DNA of 64,000 nucleotides from Phytophthora colocasiae (Eukaryota; Oomycota; Peronosporomycetes; Peronosporales; Peronosporaceae): the NCBI GenBank assembly GCA_018806915.1, contig JAGKQI010000045.1, positions 124,001 through 188,000 on the forward strand. The letters run 5' to 3'. This document shows, piece by piece, positions 20,688 through 29,397 of the stretch. The stretch's first letter is position 1. Every line of letters begins with the position of its first letter. Below the pieces are notes generated by a model, which saw nothing but the letters and a program-made list of their open reading frames with translations, was not told where the DNA came from and did not search any database. The translations under genes were made by a program, and so were the position numbers.

Positions 20688-21674
20688 ATGGAGTCATACG
20701 AACGCGGGGTAGAGAACTCCCCAATGGATCAGGGATCCACTGGGACCCCTCACATGTCCGTGACGCGCACGGACTGTGCCCACCTGTCAGATCCAGAGTG
20801 GGAAGCTCTCCAAAGACTTTCACAAGTCATTGGAGAGGCAGCGGTAGCGACGATGCTTCGTACGCTATCGCCGACAGAGCAACACGGTGTTGCTCTGGGG
20901 TACATTGTTAAGGAGCAACGAGATGTTGCTGCCTCGGTGGCTTCCCCGAAGCCACGCGTGGAGTCATTGAAACTCCACGTGAGTACCTACACAGGGAAGG
21001 AGGACGAGACCCTCCTTCGGTGGCTTGTCGAACTCGAAACAGCCGTTGCGGCTCGACGTATCGTCGATCCGATGTCGAAGGTCGCGTTCGCCATGTCATG
21101 TCTTGGCGGACGTGCGAGGAGTTGGGCCTATGGGCGCCGACTCTCGGATCCTACGTGCTTCAGCACGTACGAGGAGTTCAAGGAGGAACTCAAGCTTGCG
21201 TTTGAGCCTCCGAAGAACGAGTTCAGATCGAGAGCGGAGTTTCTCGATCTGCAGCAGGGCAAGGATGATGTTCACACCTTTGCCCAGCGTGCTCGATACT
21301 TGGTATCGAACATAGTGGCCAACCCGATCGACGAGGCGACCAAGGTCGTCACGTTCATGAAGGGACTAAGAGATGGTCCCGTCAAGACGTATCTCTTCCG
21401 AGAGTATCCGAATACTCTCGAAGAGGCGATCAGCCTTGCAATGCAAGAGGAGTTTAGCCGACGTCAAGCTAAACTCCATGCGAACGCGCCGAAGCCGGCG
21501 CGTCCTGTTGTGAAGACGGGAGGTCCGGAACCTATGGAGCTCTCGAGTGCTACGACTGCTGGTCAACAGCAGCGTAGGAACAGCAAGGTTCGATGTTACA
21601 AGTGTAGTAACATCGGTCACTGTGCACGCGAGTGCACAGCGGGCGAGCGTTCAAAAAACGCCAAGGACCAGTAG
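20688..21674 (+). CDS. Element C gag
   Basis: 328 codons from an ATG that lies in the first hairpin stem after the leader. The central part (LHVSTYTGKEDETLLRWLVE, then LGGRARSWAYGRRL, then FRSRAEFLDLQQGKDDVHTF) matches the retrotransposon gag (capsid) domain. The C-terminus has one CX2CX4HX4C zinc knuckle (CYKCSNIGHCAREC). The frame is intact in this copy. Near the end the codons TCA AAA AAC form the slippery heptamer for the protease frame, and the stop TAG at 21672-21674 lies inside the downstream hairpin. Confidence 0.9.
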   Translation: MESYERGVENSPMDQGSTGTPHMSVTRTDCAHLSDPEWEALQRLSQVIGEAAVATMLRTLSPTEQHGVALGYIVKEQRDVAASVASPKPRVESLKLHVSTYTGKEDETLLRWLVELETAVAARRIVDPMSKVAFAMSCLGGRARSWAYGRRLSDPTCFSTYEEFKEELKLAFEPPKNEFRSRAEFLDLQQGKDDVHTFAQRARYLVSNIVANPIDEATKVVTFMKGLRDGPVKTYLFREYPNTLEEAISLAMQEEFSRRQAKLHANAPKPARPVVKTGGPEPMELSSATTAGQQQRRNSKVRCYKCSNIGHCARECTAGERSKNAKDQ

Positions 21675-21694
21675 GCACGGGGCGTCCTACTGGT
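21653..21694 (+). promoter_or_regulatory. Predicted -1 frameshift signal of element C (gag to protease)
   Basis: The heptamer A-AAA-AAC (21653-21659) is in the correct phase of gag. A 7-nt spacer (21660-21666) is followed by a 9-bp stem ACCAGTAGG (21667-21675) pairing with CCTACTGGT (21686-21694) across a 10-nt loop. A -1 slip enters the frame that encodes the protease. AAAAAAC is a well-known retroviral slippery site, and spacer and stem have the usual geometry. Confidence 0.85.
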
Positions 21695-22045
21695 GATGCA
21701 GTCTCGCGTGTCGAGCTTGGACACGCGACGATGAGGACTGCTGCCCCCAGCGAGAAAGTTTCTCGCTGTAAGCTGCAAGATGACAAGCCAAATCTTGTCA
21801 TCCTGAACGTGATGTCGAAGAGAGTAAACTCTCTTCGTGCCCTAGTGGACTCGGGCGCGTCGAACAACTTTGTTCGACAGGGAAGTCTTCGAAGACTTGA
21901 CTTCGAAGAGGCCGCCACGCCTCGCAGCGTGTTGGAGGTGCGGATGGGAACGGGTGCCACCGTGAGGACTGAGAAGCGCGTAGTCCGTGTGCGCTTCTCT
22001 TACAAACGAAGCACGTTTGTAAAAGATCTATCGTCTTGGATCTAG
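21661..22045 (+). pseudogene. Element C protease
   Basis: Reached by the -1 shift. Product includes LRALVDSGASNNFVRQGSLR, the aspartic protease active site in the D-S-G form. The flap side is rich in basic residues, and the frame stops at 22043-22045. The conserved end of the domain (DLDDKFDLVLGMPWLARHDP) is encoded in another frame from about 22036, so a small indel near 22030 breaks this copy. Confidence 0.8.
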
Positions 22046-22974
22046 ACGATAAGTTCGACTTGGTATTAGGCATGCCGTGGCTTGCACGGCATGACCCGGT
22101 GATCAACTGGGAGAAGCGTACGCTCGTACGCTTCAACAACACATGCGCGACAGAGAGCGATGGCCCTGTCAGTGCTGCACATGCACCGGACGGTGCATGT
22201 GGATCCCCAGTTGAGGCAGCAGCGGCCGCCGCTGCCTCCGATCGCCGCCGGCGACCGCCAGCGACTCAGGGAGTCGTTGTGAGAAAATGTGTGTCGACTC
22301 AGAAATCTGAGCCGAAGGGTCGCGGTCACATGAGTGATGGTCAGGTGAATGTGAATCACCTGACGCATAAACATCTGAATGATGTTTGTCACATGAGTGA
22401 TGGTCAGGTGAATGTGAATCACCTGACGCATAAACATCTGAATGATGTTTGTCACATGAGTGATGGTCAGGTGAATCGCATTCACCTGAGAGAAGGTAAA
22501 ATACCGGTATTACCGGTATCCTTGGAGGTACTTCAAGCCCCCAAGGGTCGCGCCGACGACGTCGCGTCAACTCTGGGAGTTGACGAAGCAAATAATATTC
22601 GGGGAACCGAAAGACGTGCGTCAGCTCTGGGAGCTGACGCCACTGGCGCATCGCTGCTAGTTCCGGGAACTAGCGATCGTACATCCGCTCTGGGAACGGA
22701 TGATATGTGTACAAGCGAACACTCGCTAGCGCAGGAAGCTGGCGAGAGCACGTCGACTCCGGGAGTCGACGATGCGGTTGCTTCATCCGCTCCGGGAGCG
22801 GATGGAGGCGCAGCGGTTCAGGGAACCGACTGCGCGGCAGGTGGTGCTGGCGGTTGCAAACGCCCAGCACCCGAACAACCTGCGTGCTCACGTGCAGCAG
22901 CGCTGCACGCGATGAGCGGCACTCAAGCCGGGCTTGATAGTGCGAGTCAGCGGAATGAATCCGCTGACGATTGA
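22036..22974 (+). pseudogene. Element C protease end and repetitive linker
   Basis: Starts with the last protease segment (LVLGMPWLARHDPVINWEKR). It continues as a low-complexity linker of about 270 residues. Two and a third 63-bp in-frame repeats (22327-22474) encode MSDGQVNVNHLTHKHLNDVC. Next come repeated short units such as SALGAD, STPGVD, SAPGAD and VPGTSD, each encoded by a perfect hairpin with an nGG loop. Gypsy elements usually have only a short spacer here. It ends at a stop at 22972-22974 that is out of frame with the RT frame. Confidence 0.7.
22327..22474 (+). repeat. 63-bp in-frame tandem repeat
   Basis: Two complete 63-bp units (22327-22389, 22390-22452) and a partial third. Each unit holds two hairpins (CAGGTGA/TCACCTG and AAACATC/GATGTTT). 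The length is a multiple of 3, so the frame is kept. Confidence 0.9.
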
Positions 22975-25900
22975 TAACGTCCCGTCCAAGGTGCGATGCC
23001 TTGGACGTGGAGCACCTGGAGCCGAGCTCCATGGTAGACCTTCGCGGCGCAAGCTCAGGGAGCTGCGCGAGTCTCAGTCCTGGACTGAGACGGGTGTATC
23101 TGCAGTGCAGACGCCGAGTGTCGAGAGTCTCGAGACGTTGAACGTCTTGACACGTACTGGTACTGGGTTACAGTACCAGAGGATGCGGTTGGAGAATCCG
23201 CCGACGTGTGCGTCGGCGTTGACCGCACTTCCAACGATGAGTTGGAAGCGCTTCGCGCGGGACTTGTACGATGGACGCATCGAACAAATTTGCATTCTCT
23301 TGGATATCGAGAGAGTGGATCGCGAAGCCGAAGAGCTGAAGCAGCTCGTCGTCGATGGCATCACTGAGGGCGATGACCCCCTCAGTGCGAAGACCAAGAA
23401 GCAACGCTTCGAGGAGCAGAGTTGGGACTCGTTGAAGTCGAGTCCCTATTACGAGATTCTGCGGGAGTACAAGGATGTACTCCAGGACGAGATTCCTTCG
23501 GAGCTTCCGAAGGACAAGGGCGTACAGCACGAGATTGATCTCGTGCCGGGCACGAAGTACTGTGTTACACGGCAGTGGCCACTGCCGCGTGAACAAGTGC
23601 AAGCGATCGACGACTTCTTTGAAAGTCGTCGTCTTGCAGGTCAAGTGCGGGAGTCAAAATCCCCGCACAGTGCCCTAACGTTCTGTGTTAAGAAACCACA
23701 GGGCGGCTGGCGCATCGTTCATGCGTACAACAAGTTGAACGATGCGACGATACCGGCGCAGACGCCGATACCGCGAAAAGATGTTATCATCGATTCGATG
23801 GCCTTGAGCACTATCTTCAGTGCTCTTGATCTGCGTGATGGATTCTATCAAATCCTTATGCGTGAGAGGGACATCCCTCTCACAGCGGTAAGCACTCCAA
23901 GCGGTATGCTTTGGGAGTGGCTCGTAATGCCACAGGGGCTTAAGAACGCCCCTGCAACTTTCAATAGATGCGTGACGCATCTATTGCGCTCGGTGCGCGA
24001 CTTCGCACCGAGTTACTTCGACGACGTGTTCGTCCACAGCCGGGCTGTGAACGGGAAGACGGACATTGAGATGCACAAGGTGCATCTCCGAAAGCTGCTA
24101 GAGCTTATGAGGAAACATAAGCTCTATGCGAACCTGAAGAAGTGTAACTTCGGGGCGAGCGAGATACCCGTGCTGGGGTGTCTCGTGGGGAAAGACGGCG
24201 TGCGCCCTGACCCAGAGAAGGTCAGAGTGATCAATGAATGGCCCACGCCATCCAATGTGAAGGAACTGAGGCAGTTCCTTGGGCTTGCCACGTACTTGTG
24301 CAAGTACGTGGAGAACTATGCGGGCAAGATTCGCCCGTTGTCACAGCTTCTTAAGAAAGAAGCTGAGTGGATTTGGACGACCGAGTGCGAGGAGGCATTC
24401 GGTGCAGTCAAGCAGGGCTTGACTGAAGCGCCGATCTTGGCCGTGGCGGACCAAGATCGTCCATTCCACGTAGTGTGCGATGCATCCGACTTTGCAATCG
24501 GATGTGCATTGATGCAACACGATCACGAAGGGCGTGATCGTGTAGTCTACTATCAATCGCGTCAGCTGAAGCCAGCTGAGCGTAACTATCCCGTACATGA
24601 CAAGGAGCTCCTTGCCATGAAGTATGCACTCGCAAAGTTCCGAGTGTATCTACTTGGGAGTAGACCGTTCGTGGTCTATACAGACCACGCATCATTGCGT
24701 ACGGCGATTAAGTCGCCGCACATCTCGCAACGTATGGCGAGATGGTTGTCCTTCTTCGCGGAGTACAACTTCCGGGTGGAGTACAAACCCGGAAGACTCA
24801 ATGTAGTGGCCGACGCGTTATCGCGTCGACCTGACTATGCGGAGACGGTCGACGCCAACGCTGTTGGCGTCGTGAGGACAAGTGTGCCGTCGTCAACGTT
24901 GATTGACGACGTGAAGAACGCGTATGCAAGGGATGCAGACGCGAAGGGGCTGCTGGAGTTCCTCGCAGCACCTTCCGACGTGGCACGTCGGAAGCTAACC
25001 CCTCATCTTCGAGCTCGTGTACACCGCTATCGTGTACACGGAGGCCTACTGTTGTACAGTGCAGTAGACGACAATGCGGATCGCATTGTCGTTCCGAATG
25101 ATCATGACCTCCGGTTGAGGATCATGTTCGAGTATCACGATGCCCCCACGGCAGGGCATCCGGGTCGTGAGAAGACATACACTCTTCTCACGCGTGACTT
25201 CTACTGGCACCACCAGTACAAGTGGGTGCGCAAGTACGTACGTGCTTGCGAGGTTTGTCAACGCGTGAAGCCTGCGCAGTTCTCGCAGGCTCCTCTTCAA
25301 TCACTACCGACTCCGTCGGAGTGTTGGCAGTCCATGTCCATGGACTTTGTCTTCGGTCTTCCGCCTGACAGCAAGCGGAGGACGGGCATCGTTGTCTTTG
25401 TGGACCGATTCAGCAAGATGGTTCATCTTGCTGCCGTCCCGGCTACTGTTACAGCCGCGCAGACTGCGCGACTGTTTGTTGACATGGTGTTCAAACACCA
25501 TGGCATGCCGCTCGACATTGTGTCGGACCGTGATCCACGCTTCACAGCGCGGTTCTGGCAAGAAGTGTTTACACTTCTTGGTTCACAGCTATCAATGTCG
25601 ACTGCGGATCATCCGCAGACGGACGGACAGACCGAACGTGTCAACCGTGTACTGGGTGACACGTTGAAGAGCTACGCTCACTCGTTCCCGCACTGGAGCG
25701 AGTGCTTGCCGATGGCAGAGTTTGCCATCAACAACTCGGTGCATGCCTCGACAGGGCATACACCGTTCTACGTGAACGCCATGAGGCATCCACGATTGCC
25801 GAGCATGCTCGGTGGGGTAGCTTCCTCCTTAAGTGGGGGAGGATCTACGGTTGCGTCCGAACAACCGCAGAATGCAACTGATAGCAGCACACTATCAGCT

Positions 25901-26869
25901 CCGGTGACGCGTGCGACGTCTCGTTCGAGCAGGAACGAGCGCGCGATGTCTGTGCCAGGCACAGACATGAGAGATGATAGCGAGCAGGCAGGGCCTGCTG
26001 CTGACAAGGGCGACAAGCTGAAAGGATTCAGCTCGGGTGCGCTAGACTTTGTCCAGGGATGACAAGCCGTCATACGGTTTGTCCAAGATGCTATCGCAGC
26101 TTCTGTCGATCGACAGAAGCTGAACGCTGATACTGTTGGTAGAGGCAACACAAATGAATTCGAAAAGGGTTCATTAGTTTTGTTAGCTACACAAAACCTA
26201 CCTAGACATGCAGTGTCTGACTTTGGAGCAAGCAAGCTTGCTCCAAGATTCATTGGGCCGTTCAAAGTACTTGAACGGCATGGTAACGCGTACCGGCTGG
26301 ACATACCGTCCAGCATGAGGCTCCACCCGACCTTCTACGTCGGGCGGTTGAAGCCGTACGTGCAGCACGGACTACCTAGGGTTGGTAGTCCGACTGAGGA
26401 GTGCGAGAGGCCTGGAAGGCCTTCTCGAGACCGTCGACACGGTCGATCAACCGGTTCACTATCGTCCCAAGACCGGACGAGAGGTTCGAGGCAGTCTGAG
26501 CTGCCTCGCAGACCTCAGCACGGAGGACACGAACCTCCTGCTTCAGAGCAGCTATCTCAGCGGTCTGTGTCTGCTCCAGCGCAGCAACTCGATCGTGCAG
26601 GGCACGATCGTCATGGTCATAGCGTTGACCATGCGGAGGGAGTGTTCCCACCCCCTCCGCCGCCGTTGCGCGACGCGCGTGGAGCGATCCGCTGGATTGT
26701 GGAGCGGATTGTGGCTCATAAGAGAACGAACTCTCAAGGGGTTCGTTTTCGTATTCGTTGGAGAGGATTTCCTCCCCATCGAGATACATGGGAGCCGCGG
26801 AACGTCCTGATGGAGGACGTTCCGGAAATGGTGAGGGCATACGAAGCTCACCATAACTTGCAGGGTTAA
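22934..26869 (+). pseudogene. Element C RT, RNase H, integrase, chromodomain
   Basis: One frame of 1,312 codons is broken once by a TGA at 26060-26062. RT: QGGWRIVHAYNKLNDATIPA, FSALDLRDGFYQILM, MPQGLKNAPATFNR and the catalytic SYFDDVFVHS. RNase H: FHVVCDASDFAIGCALMQHD, then DKELLAMKYALAKF. Integrase: zinc-binding HHCC region (GHPGREKTY and CEVCQRVKP), triad in SMDFVFGLPP, VSDRDPRF and TDGQTERVNRV. After the stop: FIGPFKVLERHGNAYRLDIP, then a chromodomain (WIVERIVAHKRTN, then RIRWRGFPPHRDTWEP). Chromovirus-type Ty3/gypsy. The last 490 bp overlap the antisense ORF. Confidence 0.92.
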
Positions 26870-27923
26870 ACCCTGCACGAGGAGTGCTGCGGTCAGCCAC
26901 AGCACTCGGAGCTTCGCGTGGCACAATACGACCACGGAGCTCCTTGATGTGATCGGGTACACGGACGACCGTGTACCCCAGGAGATCACTTTCGGTAAGG
27001 CGTGTTGCCAAGGGTGGGCAACACGGACAGGGTGTGCCAAAGGGAACGGCACATGGGATCCCCGCTTCCATGGACTGATCATGGAGGCGTTCACACTTAC
27101 CACGCGTAGTGTAAGTGTAGTAGCGATCGCGAGCCGCAGCAACGCGATCGCGATATGCCTTCGGGTCTTTGTTGAAGTTATCAACAAAGGCGTTCCACGA
27201 CTGACAAAGTGCCTGCCACTCAGGCACTTTGCTCTTGCGCGAAGTCTTCTTCGCTGCATAGTATCGGAGCTCATGGAAGAGCCCGATATAGTAGTCGCGT
27301 CTTTGAGTCTCGGACTCAAAGACAACCTTAGCGGCGACGTCGTCGTCGTTGATACTGTTGCATGAGTACAACAGTATCGGGTTCGGTGGTGAACTAGCAC
27401 CGAACCGGTCATGGATCTCCGCCTCAGTAGGCATCCATGGCGTGCGCACTTGCGGATCAGTGCGCGGGGCAGTGAGCGCCCTCGACATGGGGGACGCTTC
27501 ATCATCACTGCGCGGACGCTTCGAGCTTGAAGCGTCCGAGACCTCAACACGAGGTCGTCGAGATCCCACGGGTGGGTCTGACGTGTCTTCGGACGAAGAC
27601 ACGGGAGCGGGAGCTTTGACATTAACCTCCCCCTCCTCAACATCCTCGTCGTAGTCGAGGATGTCTTCGTAGTCCTCTCCAAAGAGTTCTTTGAAAGGGA
27701 CAGCAGGATTCTTAATCTCTGCTAGAGAAGAAGACTTCTTCTTCTTCTCGTGCTTCTCCTTATGAAGAGCATGGTACTTGGTGACAGAGAGTTTCTCTGT
27801 CGGACCGCTGGAAGCAGCAGTGCTAGTGGGCACTGCTGAGGTCGTTGTTCCTGCTGCAGAGGAAGCAGGAGAGGCTTGCGCGTCCGCAGAAGCGGACGGA
27901 GACGTGGGCGTTGGCGAGTCCAT
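26376..27923 (-). CDS. Antisense ORF (aORF) of element C
   Basis: 515 intact codons from an ATG at 27921-27923, opposite to pol, starting about 100 bp inside the 3' LTR. The N-terminus is Ser/Pro/Ala/Thr-rich. It is followed by a basic patch (KHEKKKKSSSLAEIK), an acidic stretch (EDILDYDEDVEEGEVN) and a central region of possible fold (RRDYYIGLFHELRYYAAKKT, then WQALCQSWNAFVDNFNKDPK). Next come a Cys cluster (CAVPFGTPCPCCPP) and a C-terminal heptad coiled coil (RVAALEQTQTAEIAALKQEV). Its last 490 bp are the complement of the chromodomain codons. No similarity to the A/B aORF beyond layout and composition. It is the longest undamaged accessory frame in C. Function unknown. Confidence 0.65.
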   Translation of the reverse strand: MDSPTPTSPSASADAQASPASSAAGTTTSAVPTSTAASSGPTEKLSVTKYHALHKEKHEKKKKSSSLAEIKNPAVPFKELFGEDYEDILDYDEDVEEGEVNVKAPAPVSSSEDTSDPPVGSRRPRVEVSDASSSKRPRSDDEASPMSRALTAPRTDPQVRTPWMPTEAEIHDRFGASSPPNPILLYSCNSINDDDVAAKVVFESETQRRDYYIGLFHELRYYAAKKTSRKSKVPEWQALCQSWNAFVDNFNKDPKAYRDRVAAARDRYYTYTTRGKCERLHDQSMEAGIPCAVPFGTPCPCCPPLATRLTESDLLGYTVVRVPDHIKELRGRIVPREAPSAVADRSTPRAGFNPASYGELRMPSPFPERPPSGRSAAPMYLDGEEILSNEYENEPLESSFSYEPQSAPQSSGSLHARRATAAEGVGTLPPHGQRYDHDDRALHDRVAALEQTQTAEIAALKQEVRVLRAEVCEAAQTASNLSSGLGTIVNRLIDRVDGLEKAFQASRTPQSDYQP

Positions 27924-28014
27924 TGCGAAATGAACTCGGATTTCTCATGGGAACTTGACGGTCTTGTCAAGTTCTGTTGATTGACGTATCGAGACCGACA
28001 CGTCGAATCTTAAC

Positions 28015-28024
28015 GGGGGGATGG
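28015..28024 (+). promoter_or_regulatory. Polypurine tract of element C
   Basis: GGGGGGATGG lies directly before the 3' LTR start TGTAACGG at 28025. Confidence 0.75.
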
Positions 28025-28484
28025 TGTAACGGGGTTACACGTACAAGTGGTAGTACCACTTGTAACTCTAACAGTTAGGATAACTGTTAGAGGTTGGAAA
28101 TGGGCCTCAGACCTTGGTGTGCTGTACACACCAAAGGATACATGGGCGAACCACATTATTGGGTGGTTCGTGTGCATTTGTGCATATTATTGGTAGAAAG
28201 TAACGGATTTCTACCAATCACTGAGCAGAGTTTCTGCCAACCACACGTTGGCAGACCCTTTAGAAATAGATAACAAACAGTTTTAGGAGGTCCATAATTG
28301 GCTTATGCCAAACTCAATAACAGTTCTCCTTTTACGGTATTTTGCAGTTCAATTTAGTTATATTTGATTTAATTATACTTATTTAAATAAGTATACTTAA
28401 ATTAAGTCTATTCTAATTGCACGCTTCCTCATACACGTAAGCGCACGTGTACGCCACCTAATAGGTCTAGGTAGACCCATTACA
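28025..28484 (+). repeat. 3' LTR of element C
   Basis: 460 bp, otherwise close to the 5' LTR but without its 118-bp piece and with a 10-bp local duplication (GTGCATTTGTGCAT). The right end CCCATTACA is followed by GGTGA. Confidence 0.92.
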
Positions 28485-28699
28485 GGTGAACAGTCTCTCG
28501 GAAAGTCCGATGAACTGTCTCTCAGGCGCGGAATTTCTGAAGACATGGCTGATTCTTGAGCTAAAGCGGTCATGCAATGTTGATTTTTAGGTTGGGTTGT
28601 TTTCAGCTCCGGTCCTACGTACACTAGAACACATAACTCTAGGGGTGTGCCTTGCCCGGCGCGTTTCGGATCCCCATCCGACGGGCTTGCTAGTTTAAC
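28485..28699 (-). pseudogene. Element A first protease copy (PR1), N-terminus
   Basis: The codons that follow the first frameshift site of A: a Gln/Lys/Thr-rich start and the FPRD repeats, cut off by element C. The rest of PR1 is at 18870-20077. Together they repeat the arrangement of PR2. Confidence 0.85.
28654..28699 (-). promoter_or_regulatory. Predicted -1 frameshift signal, first copy in A
   Basis: Minus strand: GTTAAAC (28699-28693), stop TAG, 6-nt spacer, then GCCCG-TCGGAT-GGGG-ATCCGA-(7 nt)-CGGGC, identical to B over the stem-loop. Confidence 0.82.
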
Positions 28700-29394
28700 T
28701 GTTTCCCAGAGTCAGCCTCGTCACCCAGGAGTCTCTCCAGTAGGTGATCCGGCAGGTCCTTCAGTGTACCTTGACGGGCTAGTTTCTTGAGGGATTCCAG
28801 GGTCTTGATGTCTTCGCATGGTCTCCCAGAGTGCACCTTTCCGCAGACCTCACACGGCGGTACTCGGCACATCCTGCTCGGGTGACCTTTCTCCTGACAT
28901 CGGTCACAGACAATGTCTCTCCAGCAGTTCTCTTCTGAATGGCCTGAGCGACGACACTTCTCGCAGAACTTGCTCCAGTAGTCAGGGTTATCGCGACGTG
29001 TCTGCTGGAAATCTTGACCTGAGGATCCTCGGGGAGACTGGGGCGGCGGTCGCCATCCCATGTTGTCCATGACCCGATAAACTTCGTTTGTCAGAGTCTG
29101 AGTCCAATCAGCACCACCAGGCGCCTGAGAGGCAGCTTGTACACCAGACGAAGATTGTACACCAGACATCTCGCGATCGTGTTCTGACGACGAAGCTCTG
29201 GTATCCTTCTCTTGAGTTCTGGTATCCTTCTCTTGATTTCTGGTATCCGCATCGACATCGTCAGAGGCATCCGGGTCTGCTTCTCGGGCGACGTAAGTCT
29301 TCCCCATACGCTTCGGCTTAAACTGTCCGCGTGGGAGATTGTCCGCTCGGAAGTCCCGATGTCTGGTGGTCGTAGTGTCTTGATCAGCCGTTCG
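28690..29394 (-). CDS. Element A first nucleocapsid copy
   Basis: In frame with gag after the UAG at 29395-29397. Begins RTADQDTTTTRH and runs through a Lys/Arg-rich stretch. A segment follows with four repeated Thr-Gln-Glu-Lys-like units (TRNQEKDTRTQEKDTR) and SGVQ words, and then three zinc knuckles (CX2CX4HX4C twice, CX2CX3HX4C once), all with intact ligands. B has shorter Thr-Gln-Glu-Lys repeats and a His-to-Tyr change in knuckle 2. Likely binds genomic RNA. Ends at the TAG of the frameshift site. Confidence 0.85.
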   Translation of the reverse strand, partial: RTADQDTTTTRHRDFRADNLPRGQFKPKRMGKTYVAREADPDASDDVDADTRNQEKDTRTQEKDTRASSSEHDREMSGVQSSSGVQAASQAPGGADWTQTLTNEVYRVMDNMGWRPPPQSPRGSSGQDFQQTRRDNPDYWSKFCEKCRRSGHSEENCWRDIVCDRCQEKGHPSRMCRVPPCEVCGKVHSGRPCEDIKTLESLKKLARQGTLKDLPDHLLERLLGDEADSGKQLN

Positions 29395-29397
29395 CTA
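29395..29397 (-). promoter_or_regulatory. In-frame UAG between gag and nucleocapsid (element A)
   Basis: Context GTC-TAG-CGA. The frame continues open on both sides, and the identical codon is in B at 36965-36967. It could be a readthrough site as in gammaretroviral gag-pol, or a lesion inherited by both copies. The following CGA is not a known strong readthrough context. Confidence 0.5.

Larger units (their letters stand above)
20078..28484 (+). mobile_element. Ty3/gypsy element C, hairpin-saturated
   Basis: 8.4 kb, plus strand: 5' LTR (20078-20638), primer site, gag (20688-21674), a -1 frameshift signal, protease, a repetitive linker, RT-RNase H-integrase-chromodomain (22934-26869), an antisense ORF (27923-26376), polypurine tract and 3' LTR (28025-28484). 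Both LTRs begin TGTAACGGGG and end CCCATTACA. It is unrelated in sequence to A/B. The copy has frameshifts in the protease and linker and one TGA in pol. Its whole length is packed with short perfect inverted repeats, which are not evident in A, B or copia. Confidence 0.93.
20078..28484. repeat. Dense array of short perfect inverted repeats across element C
   Basis: Stems of 7-12 bp with loops of 0-16 nt occur about every 30-40 bp. Examples: 20681-20690 with 20695-20704 (10 bp); 21224-21233 with 21242-21251 (10 bp); 21399-21407 with 21412-21420; 21779-21787 with 21794-21802; 22752-22759 with 22763-22770 and 22784-22792 with 22796-22804 (loop CGG both times); 23527-23535 with 23538-23546; an 18-bp palindrome at 23570-23587; 23711-23721 with 23736-23746 (11 bp); 27299-27309 with 27313-27323 (11 bp); 27351-27360 with 27369-27378. 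They occur in both LTRs, all coding frames and the antisense ORF, so codon use alone does not explain them. Confidence 0.85.

Noticed and set aside
22327..22474. Regularly spaced repeats resembling a CRISPR array
   Set aside because: Two and a third identical 63-bp units with no variable spacers, in frame within an LTR element of a eukaryote; it is a coding tandem repeat.
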